Source of the DNA: Litoditis marina
Lineage: Eukaryota > Nematoda > Chromadorea > Rhabditida > Rhabditidae
Assembly: GCA_964036275.1 (NCBI GenBank)
Contig: OZ038435.1
Coordinates: 3,968,001-4,032,000, forward strand
Length of the DNA: 64,000 nt
Direction of reading: 5' to 3'
The notes under the pieces were generated by a model. That model saw only the letters and a program-made list of their open reading frames with translations. It was not told the origin of the DNA and did no database searches. This document shows, one piece after another, positions 20,901-29,963 of the stretch; the stretch's first letter is position 1; every line of letters begins with the position of its first letter. Both the position numbers and the translations under genes were made by a program.

Positions 20901-23900
20901 AGATCACGAACTATGCCTCGCTGGATGAGATACGGATGCTGCTGATCTGCGGAGCCTTGGTCAGTTCGCGAATAATAGACTTCATAAAATGGGTAAAAGA
21001 CGCTTTAAATAAGACTTTATCTTTCGGTTTCTCCCTTTTACTCTCCTTCTCTATCTCCTTTTATCTCCCTCTTCTTCTCTTTCGATCTCTCTCGTTTTGT
21101 CCCCCCACCCCTTTCTCTTTCCCTCCTCCCTCTCTCCGTTCTCTGATCGTTGCTCCCCCGACCCCGTCTATGTTTATCTCCCCTTGTACTCTGAGTCAAT
21201 CCCTGACACCACCAGCTGATATGTGTCATGAGACCGGGAAAACAGCTCAAAACACGGAACATCAATTTGATGACATCACTTGATGTCTGAAAAGAAACGA
21301 ATTCTCACGTACAACCCTGAAAATATTAACAAATTTCTACTTTATCTCTGCACGTCCACAAATTTTCTTTGAATAGGACTGAAAGAATGTTTTAGGTAGT
21401 TCACAAAGGGTTATACTAGCTGAATGCTATTTTAAACTTATAACCCATTATCCAGTTATTTTTGGACCCAGCCTTGTAAATAGACAGCGTGCGGGGACAC
21501 TTCACAAAATTTCGTTCGCAGCAGTATTGAAATAGAAAACAACAACAACAAAAGAAAAAAACGCAAGCTGGATTTCAAAAAACGAAACTGAAAGGATTTT
21601 CACTTGAAAAACGCAAATGCAGCTCATGAACACACCCTACTATTTCCAGATTTAGATAGCTCCACCAGTAGAAGAGAACGTTGAAAGGAAAACCTTGTTG
21701 AATAAAAAGGTTTTTTTTTATTTAAAGACTTTTTTTCCAGCCGACCGAGCCAGTTACAAGTGGTCTGACTCCCCTTCACTACGCCTGTTTCATCAACTAT
21801 TTTGCGGCTGCCAAACTTCTGTTGGTCAAAGGAGCAAAGGTACTCATTGTTTGTTTGCTTTTTTTGGGAAAAGAGAATCGTTTTCAACTGTCTTCTATGT
21901 TTGATCAGTAAACTACTCTATTATCATCGGAGCTGTGGAATATCCATATGATTCTAGACGATTTCGGTCTACCATAATATTCAAAAGTACTTGTGACACG
22001 AAGTATATTTGGTTTAAATGAAATCAACACTGACATCTTACATGGAACTAATTGATCGATATAACTTTTCTCTTTATTGTATTATTTCTAGGTTGATGCA
22101 GTGGATGACGTCGGCTGCTCTGCCCTTCATCTTTGCGCGGAACACGGCCATTACCGAATGATCAAACTACTGCTACAGGTGAGCAAACTGAGCAATCTAC
22201 AAAAAACTGAGCAAACTACAAAATTTCATTTTTAAGCAACCCTAAAAAGAAATTTGCGCTTGTGATATGACATTACCTAGTCACAACTGCGAGAGAGCAG
22301 GGAAGTCAAGGAGACGCAGCAAGTGTGATGGAGTCGGGTAATCTGTGATCGTTGGTCGCGTCATCTTCGCTACCACTCTGGCCAGAGCCAGGATTCTGCA
22401 GTCTCCTTCATTGAATATGTGCCAGCTTAGTAGAAACAGTGTTTGTAGTTTGATTGTTCAGACAAAGATCGAGCTTATGCTGCGTTTTCAGACCAAACTA
22501 CGACTCAGATCACTAGTCCTATTATAGTATAGGGTAGTAGTGTATGTCCCCCAAAAGTACCATGACACGCGAGCGTACTTTTCGGGGACATACACTGCTT
22601 AGGGTTAGCATTCACTAAACGCTATGCTTGTAGTTCACTCCCGTTAGCTTGACGTCGAAATTTAGAAATCAAGCCGGGGACCGAGATCAGCCCACAACAA
22701 ATATTTATTTCTATTGCAGTACCTGAATGTGGTTCGCCAGTACGAGAGTCCCATAATCGAGCAAGACGGAAAGTATCCCAGCAGAAACAACGTCGACGAA
22801 CCGCTTCGCCTCGCAATTAAGGTAACACGTGAAACATTTATGGTCTCACTACAAACAACAAACACAACAAGATTCTGTGTAGTTTTGTCCCCCTGTTTTT
22901 TTGGTTGAAATTCGGTAATTATGATTTGTGGTGTCGAAATCAAACTACAAGAAGATTCGGTCAGTTCCTATTACAACTCTAGCCGCGTTGCACAAATTTA
23001 ATTTATGTTTTCAACGCTAAAATTGGGTACCAGGAATAAGTCATTCAAAATTAAAAGTCATTAAAGTAAAAGTCATTCAAAAGTAAAAGTCATTAATTCA
23101 TTTTTAGTCAGGATTTGAAAATTAGAAAATTTTCGAAAACTTTATTTTTGATTCTCAACTGTTTCCGTACTTAATGACTTTTACTTTTGAATGACTTTTA
23201 CTTTAATGACTTTTTATTTTGAATGACTTATTCTGGTTGCCCTAAAATTGACATTAACATGCAAGTTTCCGATTTCACGTTCCACATGAGTTAGTTTACT
23301 GGTAATCTACTTGCAGAACGGTCATTTTGAGTGTGCCCGTCTTCTATTGGAGAACGGGGCCTCCCCCAATGCAATCTACTTCGACGGACCGGAGATCACC
23401 TGTGTCAGTCCCCTCGACACCAACTTCATCCAGCTGCTGGTAGGTTGTTCGATAAAACCTAATTAATAAATACTAATAATGAAAAGTTGTATACAAAAAA
23501 AGGAATTATTCGGAAGTGAAGGCTCTAAATATGATGTGTTCACAACAATTTGTTCACTGTTCCATTTCACCTGCCATTTGAGTACAGTAACTTTCTAGTA
23601 TTCCTCCTAATGGATAAATATTCGGTACTTCTATTTTTCACGGTTGAATTCCTCCGGATTTGTCTTAGTTGTCTGAATTTCCCGCTTAGTGTGCGCGAAT
23701 GGAGAGACAGGGCTTAGCTTAGTTTTACTGTCAAAAGTTTATGTATTGATTATTCTATATCTTTCCACAGGCGAATTCTATCAAAAGCACGAGTATTAAC
23801 TATTTTTCCATATGAGACTTCTATCAAAAGTAGGCGTATTGATTATTCTTCTAGCTGGAGCACGGTGCCGACCCAAATGTGTTCGATCGCAAGGGATTGA

Positions 23901-26900
23901 CCCCCATCATGAGGGCCTGTCGTCTGAAAGACAACGGAATACCCGCCATCAGGTGGGATGCATATCGATTATTCTAAGATGCTCGTGACCTTATATAAGT
24001 ACCATTCGATACCATGTTTTTTCAAATATGGTTTTAGGTAGGTTGTTAAATAGCTTACATCTGAGTAACTATCGATATGTGATCGGGAAAAGGGCTTTAG
24101 CATGATCGGTGCTTCTGTGGTCGAACCCCCACGCGAAGGGTGGATTGAGTAAAGTGGGGAAGAGCAAAAGTAGTTTATAAACATTGACTCCAATCTCTTT
24201 TGACTATACTTAGATTAAATCTGAACGTTCTTGGGCTATCTAATAGTTGTCCATTTAGTATTCTGCTGAAGTTCGGTGCGGACATAAACGCACAGGCGCA
24301 GCCTCGCCAGGACAACCGAACCGCCCTTCACTATGCACTGCTTAGCGGCAGCGAGACACTCGTCACCTTTCTCATCAAAGTCAGTTCTCAATCATATGAA
24401 CTTCATACTAGTGTGATATAAACATTAGGCAAAATGCAGACTTACTATTTGCCTATAATGAGTGCCAAATTTATCAACTTCCGTCTCTCGCCGAAATCGA
24501 ACTTGCGTGCAAAAGATTTGTAGCAGGGCGCACACCACTGCGCTATGAGAGCACATATCCGAAAAGCTTAGGAATCCAGAACCCGTGTGCGTACACAGGG
24601 GGAAGTGAGATATACAGTATCCTCCCGCCTTTCCGTTGGCGACGACTATTATTGTTCTCGAACACTCTTCGTAATGAAGAGTTGGAATGGAGTGCATAAA
24701 TTGTTAGCATGAGCTAACAATAGCTAAGTGAATATAGCCTAATTCGATGTTTTGTAATCATACTGTAGAAGTCTTAGTAGACATAGGAATGAATATACAC
24801 AATTATATTATCATCTTTCTTCAGAATGGCGCAGCTGTAAACATGCCCAAAGACTACGACAAGCCGTCCGTTCTCGACATCGCCGTTCTGAAGGACGACC
24901 CGAAACTTCTCAAGGTATATAGCATTCGGTACCTTGGAACGAGATTATATGATGGTGTATGATGCCTTATCCCGATGTGTTTTTAGTTTGCTCCCGCTTT
25001 TTTCGGTCGATAGTTTCGTATATTTTGGCGTGCATCGAGATGAACGTACTATTGAACTCGGTTACTCCCTCTAGTCTGTTTTACCCATATGTCCATCCTT
25101 ACAGTAGGTAACGAAAATTATTAGAAAACAACTAATGGGACGGAATCTTAACTCTCTCTACACTCGTGGGTTTGTAGTTGCGAGAGAATACAACACTAAA
25201 ATCTAAGAACTTTTCGGAAAATGTTTCGTGTCAACAAACGAGTTTTGTAAGAATGATTCAACTACATTTGACTGAATTTTAGTTTTTCAGATTCAGAACA
25301 AACTATGCTCTTAAAGAAGGACGATTATGTGGTCCAATCGCAACGCTTCAGTCCTTTAAACCGCAATATATTTTTCAATTGCAGTTTAAAGGACCGATGT
25401 AACGGGATTGGTCCACATAATCGTCCTTCCTTAACTATCAGAAAACAAAACGTAAATGTTATTGTGTCAATAGAGTATAAGTTAATGTTAGATTTCCGCT
25501 TCCAACTGCGAGTGTTCCAGCTCGTTCTCGAGGCGGGGGCCTCAGTTAATGCCGTCTACACCTACATCGGATCCGCCCTTCATCTGGCCGCCAGCTCAAG
25601 TCAGTTACTGTTAGAAGTAGATCAAAAATCAACTTTGAATACACAAAACTGCTACATCCTATCTGATTCTTTAAGCACATGTTGCGCGGCTTTACCATCA
25701 GAATGTCACGTGAAGTAATGTATGCTCATATTCACGAAAACTCTGTTACCTCACTCTGAATAAATAATAAAAAAATCAATATCTCTGCACAAGGTTGGTC
25801 TCCGATCTCCTGCAACCTTTTTCCGAACAGAAACTCCATTCCAAGTTGAAACCCTGTATTTCAGTCCTGTCAAATCAATACGAGATTCTGCTGCTCCTTC
25901 TGAAGAATGGGGCCGATATCAATATGCAGTACAAGTTCGCCGACGGCTCGTCTCTCAAAAGCCCGTTCGTGGAATATTTCCGCGCCCGGGACAAGGTGAT
26001 TCTCAACACTTGTGATGCTTTACACGAAAACACTTTCTTCGAAAAACTTTGTCCTTGCCTATAAAACAAATTCTGATGTGTCACGTTTTCATGACTAAAC
26101 CATTGATTAGTTACTATATTAGGCTCTCAGAAGTTATATACGGTGTACGTTGTCCTATCTCGCTATGGTTGTAGCTTGATCCTTTTGTTTTAATTTGAAT
26201 TAAGTGAGTTTTGACATTTATAGAGTTCAAACTACGAAGATAAACTCTTTTATATATCAAATAACCATGCCAATTCCAGGTGGACCCCAGAGTTGTGGGT
26301 CTGTTCCTTTCCCACGGTGGGCGGGTCATCATGCGGTCACCCATCCACGACAACAGGGGTCAACTCAGGAATGTTCTCCGTCTCGCGGCTACCCGCGAAC
26401 AACCGCAGGTGGTTGTTTGAACCCGTTTAAATACAGAACATAAGATCGAACTACAAATGGGATTCGGTTACTCCACGTACTCTCCTTATCTCAAACTACA
26501 ACTAAAGTTGGATGGAGTGACCGAATCTGAGACCTTACTGGAACATTTCACACAAACAATATCGTAGGTTCCTGAAAGGTATAGAGAGTGACACTCTAAA
26601 ATAAGGTTACTTGAAGGTGAAGTTGCGTGAAACGTTAGCGAACGTGCAATGAACCAAACAAGCCGAGGTGAATATTGAAGAGACGAGTACACGTTCTTTG
26701 CTTTACAGCCGTACATGTTGCTCTGTTCTGCTGTAATTGTAGTTTGCACTGAGTTGTAGTCATATTCTTGCATTATTCAATATCATTTGTAATAGGTACT
26801 CGATGCCATGCTCGGTCTCGCCGAATCTTTTGATCTACGGGCCATACAGAGACTTCCCCTTCCCGCAGAACTAAAGGAGGACATTCTAGAGAAGGCCCGG

Positions 26901-27387
26901 TTGGTATAGTCGAGATTACTGTGAAACTGCAATTCTTCTGTGTCTCATCTACCAGAGAGTTAACTCTCTAATTTACTTTGCACAGAACTTCTTAATATAA
27001 AACCAATAAGCTCCTCTCATTTTACGATTGGATATTAGATGAAAACCGGCTGATTCATCGTAACTGGGAAAAGTTCGATTCTAGAACGGTGATAAATAGT
27101 AGATCGGTTCAAAGCGCTCAAACTTCTACCCTCGCGTCCAATCCGCGGTGTATAGCTGCTCTATCACGCTGTGTTTGTAGTTTGATCTCGTCGTCTTTCG
27201 GTCGAAATTCATGAATCGCGGCCTGTATCAAGTTCAAACTACAACTTTTTCCAGAAACCCGCCTTCCCTGCAGAACTTGAGCCGTCGCGTGCTCCGCGAG
27301 CGAATCCGCCCCATCTGTCCCGATACCGTAACCCCGCTGCCGATTCCCCTCCACATGAAGGACTTCCTGCTGGGACTAATTAACTGA
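17916..27387 (+). CDS. Ankyrin-repeat protein with C-terminal SOCS box (ASB-like)
   Basis: Exons: 17916-17939, 18605-18640, 18912-18980, 20885-20959, 21741-21839, 22092-22178, 22720-22821, 23317-23439, 23855-23952, 24259-24379, 24825-24914, 25521-25599, 25865-25995, 26280-26408, 26796-26899, 27255-27387 (TGA). All junction phases agree; the product is about 500 residues. Ankyrin signatures include GLTPLHYACF, GCSALHLCAEHGH, LLLENGAS, LEHGADPNV, RTALHYALLSGS, LVLEAGASVNA and LKNGADIN, roughly nine or ten repeats. The C-terminus, PPSLQNLSRRVLRERIRP then PLPIPLHMKDFL, fits a SOCS box that would bind Elongin B/C, so the protein is probably a substrate adaptor of a cullin-RING ubiquitin ligase (inference). 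The first two exons are tiny and less certain; translation could start at the ATG at 18,927 after an acceptor at 18,911. Confidence 0.85.
17985..18165 (+). repeat. Polypyrimidine tract in the first intron of the ankyrin gene
   Basis: Dense CTCTCT, CCCTC and TTTC words. The open frames on both strands are Ser/Pro/Leu or Arg/Glu low complexity and are not credible proteins. Confidence 0.8.
20263..20500 (+). repeat. Purine-rich tract
   Basis: GGGAGGGG and GAGAGAG runs within the intron 18,981-20,884 of the ankyrin gene. It is followed after the 20,885 exon by a pyrimidine-rich counterpart at about 21,025-21,180, so purine and pyrimidine tracts flank a single 75-bp exon. Confidence 0.8.
22537..22598. 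repeat. 62-bp inverted repeat
   Basis: Arms GTGTATGTCCCCCAAAAGTA and TACTTTTCGGGGACATACAC pair with one mismatch around a short GC-containing loop. It lies in an intron of the ankyrin gene and is probably a small MITE remnant. Confidence 0.75.
23026..23241. mobile_element. Mutator-like MITE with 9-bp target duplication
   Basis: Flanked by a perfect direct repeat CTAAAATTG (23,017-23,025 and 23,242-23,250). The ends form long near-perfect inverted arms built from AATAAGTCATTCAAAA and AAGTCATTAAAG words, with a short unpaired centre near 23,100-23,165. A 9-bp duplication is typical of Mutator-like elements. It lies between two ankyrin-repeat exons. Confidence 0.8.
24455..24648 (-). mobile_element. 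tRNA-derived SINE-like copy
   Basis: Same module as at 6,096 and 8,084: GTGCCAAATTTATCAA at the left, tRNA-like A and B regions on the minus strand, and a CAGTATCCTCCCGCC tail. It lies in the intron after the exon ending at 24,379. Confidence 0.65.
25312..25428. mobile_element. Palindromic MITE-like element, copy 1
   Basis: Inverted arms AAGGACGATTATGTGGTCCA and TGGTCCACATAATCGTCCTT, then CAGTCCTTTAAAC and its complement GTTTAAAGGACC. A second, more diverged copy lies at 54,292-54,412. It is in an intron of the ankyrin gene. Confidence 0.8.
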
Positions 27388-27409
27388 CCTCTCATTCAGT
27401 CCACACACC

Positions 27410-28015
27410 TGTACATATTCACAGAAGTTATAGTTGGCATCACACCCACCTGTACCCACGAGAGAGTACGTGAAAAAGAGACGCAGATATATCATATATT
27501 CTTTACTAGCACACTTGACGTAGGTTTGATGCCAACTATAACTCGTTTTGACGGAGGAAATTTGTTGCTATTTTTATTTGCAAAGTCACAAATCAAACGA
27601 GTTTAACATATATTTTCTATCTTTTTTGTTTGTACATAGCTGTTCATAGTTACATTTCGCTTCACTGTCTCGCTTCGATTCGATTTCAATTTTTCTGTCT
27701 TTCAAAACACTTTTTTCGAACTGCGATTCGTTTTTCCAGCCTCGCAAGCAATACGGCTTGGTTGGCTTCGATTTTTGTACATACCTTCACATCCTGTATA
27801 TTTGTAAATAGTGCCTTTCTGTACATTGTGTACGCTAAAGGTTTTGAGGAACAGAAAGCGTGTTTGCCAGCGCAACAAAAACTATCGACTTTATTTTTAA
27901 TCGATAATTTGTGCCAAATGCTCTTCCTGTCTCCAATCAATATTCAATATTCACCTCGGTTCACAACATTGCCTTCACTTACACCTGTGCCTTTAGATCT
28001 TTCATGTTGTACATA
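27410..28015 (+). promoter_or_regulatory. Cluster of five PUF-type sites (TGTANATA)
   Basis: TGTACATA at 27,410-27,417, 27,631-27,638, 27,776-27,783 and 28,008-28,015, and TGTAAATA at 27,803-27,810; variants TGTATATT (27,795), TGTACATT (27,820) and TGTATATT (28,332) are nearby. UGUANAUA is the Pumilio/PUF consensus. With the local base composition, well under one match would be expected in a stretch of this length. Binding of a PUF protein is inference. Confidence 0.6.
27426..27543. repeat. 118-bp element with perfect 17-bp inverted ends
   Basis: AGTTATAGTTGGCATCA and its exact complement enclose a GAGACGCAG-type interior (GAGAGAGTACG and AGAGACGCAG). It could fold as a stem-loop in the 3'UTR of the ankyrin gene or be a small MITE. 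Confidence 0.8.
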
Positions 28016-28362
28016 GACGGATTCAGTTATTTTCTGACGAAACAAGAAATGTAGGGTTCTGACGCCATTTGCAGATATCTTGGTGTCCAGATCCCAAACT
28101 GCTCTCTTCATTCACTCTATTTCGTGTATCCCGGCGGAAATAGCACTCACTCTAAGAGACGCAGGTTTGGAGCTGCTCATCGGGATAGACACCCATTCTG
28201 GTAGGGCACTTCCCCCCAATATTACCATGAACTACTATAAATTGGGTCTGAGAAGGCATTTAATCCTGGTTAGTAATTGTACCGGTAGCGAACCACTTGT
28301 ACCTCTCCCCTTTTGTTACATTCAACACTGATGTATATTTGTTGCTTTTCATATATTTGTTC

Positions 28363-28368
28363 AATAAA
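28363..28368 (+). terminator. Poly(A) signal AATAAA, ankyrin/SOCS gene
   Basis: In the context TTCAATAAATTTTTTTTTCG, followed by a T-rich stretch. It is the first AATAAA after the stop at 27,387. Confidence 0.55.
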
Positions 28369-29256
28369 TTTTTTTTTCGAGTTAATATTAACCTATAAGT
28401 AATAATAGTTTATATCATCTCTAATATATATGAATCACAAACGGTATAAGTGACCATGTCTCACAACATACAACTATTAAGCGCATCGCACGTACAGTAT
28501 GATGAACAAGTCCAAAAGGAACCGGGTTTCTCAGGAACCACCAATTAACCAGTTTCGATAACCAGTTCTTGAAAGAGAACCACGGTTACCAATTGGTTTA
28601 CAAGATCTGGTTAACAAAACCCCGGTTCCATAAGGAATTGGCTCTCTAATGATATAATCAACCTAATCGGGTACAATTGCACACCTAACTGAATAGCACA
28701 TGCTGTAAACGAATAAATATGGTAACAGGCAAAACATCTAGATTATGTTATGAATGTGCTGATATTTGTAATAGCAGACCGGTGAATGTTAACTAACTGA
28801 TAACAATTGAGGCTATTACTCTTCTCGGGGCAAAAATCGACAACGCAATACAAGCTACGAAAACAAGCGAGAAAAGTCTCTAGCTTCAACAAGTTCACGT
28901 TTTTACGTGTGGAGAAGCTGCAGGTTCAAGCTGTCACAGATATAAAATATAGATAAACAAATAAAAATGGCACAAGATTGAATCATCGCTCTGCGAGGAC
29001 CGCTGGGTGCTAAGCTAAGTAAGGCAAGATAGAAGGCAGGTGTCGCTAACAAAGTACTCAAAATCGATAAACGTGTATAAATTGAATATAAAAGAAAGAA
29101 CATTCACAGAAAGTCAGATCAATACAAAATATTACCCACTCGATCAAGGAACCGTACTGTACAACCGCATTTTACACGAGAACATGGCACCAAACTATCT
29201 CCCAACTTTTTGTGAGAAAAATAATTTTCGGCTCCAAAAAAATTCAAGGATTTTTT
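28369..29256. other. Intergenic between convergent genes
   Basis: No supported exon. It contains an imperfect palindromic repeat at about 28,515-28,640 with AACCGGG and GGTTAACC-type words, related to the element at 15,943. Genes on both sides point toward this region. Confidence 0.5.
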
Positions 29257-29262
29257 TTTATT
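29257..29262 (-). terminator. par-3: Poly(A) signal, par-3
   Basis: TTTATT on the plus strand reads AATAAA on the par-3 strand, about 120 bases beyond the end of the open frame at 29,380. It suggests that the transcript continues past the conserved stop at 29,964. Confidence 0.45.
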
Positions 29263-29379
29263 TTTCATGCTCATTAGTAGAAAAACTGACAAAAAAACTC
29301 AGGATGAAAAACTTCAAACGTTGTAATGAAGCACATACATTTACTGAAATTCACCCAGGTCAAGTTTCTAGCAATTCAG

Positions 29380-29803
29380 CTAGCAATCGGTGCCACATTC
29401 GTACAGTACGGCCCCGAGTTTGGCTCTTGCCGCGCGCGGCCGCCGCGACGGCAGACTACTGCCGCTTCGCGAATTCCAATCGTTCCACACACTACAGTAC
29501 TCCTGACCAATGAGCGGCGTGGGAGGGGAATCGATTGGGGTCACCAGTTTGCTATGGGTACGGACGGAGGACGAAGAGTCGGGTCGGGTGGTGGGGGTCG
29601 AAGCAACAAAACTAGGCTCCGCCCCTTTCTTATGTCGGGACAGGTTCTCATCTATCATGACTGGGGTGGGTGGGGGCGGAGGGGCCACGTGGCTGGGGAC
29701 CTCCATCATAGACTGGACCGCGCGACGTTGTTTCTTGCGCGCGCGAAGCGACAGCCGCTCGTTGCCGGCGGCACGAAGGGGAGTTTGGACAGCGTAGGCG
29801 AAC
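29380..29803 (-). CDS. par-3: Candidate alternative 3'-terminal exon of par-3
   Basis: An acceptor (ATACTTCCAG) precedes 29,803. From there about 140 codons are open to a TAG at 29,380, GC-rich and with strong G/C bias in third positions, unlike the AT-rich surroundings. The peptide has APPPPPTPVM, SSSSVRTH and SRRPRAARAK segments. The frame needs two bases carried over from the upstream exon. The exon 29,964-30,125 provides them if its acceptor is used four bases downstream (after CAGGCAG), in which case its second frame is open throughout. Alternatives: a 3'UTR exon, or an exon of a separate downstream gene. Confidence 0.45.
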
Positions 29804-29963
29804 CTGGAAGTATCCCAACATAAGAACAGAGGGAAAATTCCAGAAGCCAAAATAACTGCAAATAGGATGGAAATTCACAAACAACCCGCGTAAGGTGCAG
29901 ACAAATGAAAAACGAGACCGAATTCTATGCAAAATGACAACTTGATCAAAACATCCCTCTCAC

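Larger units (their letters stand above)
27388..28362 (+). other. Probable long 3'UTR of the ankyrin/SOCS gene
   Basis: About 975 bases separate the stop codon from the first AATAAA. The stretch is T-rich, lacks an exon-like frame, and holds five exact TGTANATA sites plus near matches. It also contains an inverted repeat at 27,426-27,543 and a GAGACGCAG-family fragment near 28,110-28,200. Confidence 0.55.

Noticed and set aside
20885..27387. Ankyrin gene as part of an operon with the DUF229 gene
   Set aside because: The same-strand genes are separated by about 4 kb containing a poly(A) signal and transposons. This is far beyond normal nematode operon spacing.
29510..29823. Plus-strand frames over 29,326-29,823
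   Set aside because: They are shadows of the GC-rich minus-strand frame; acceptor, codon bias and the par-3 context favour the minus strand.
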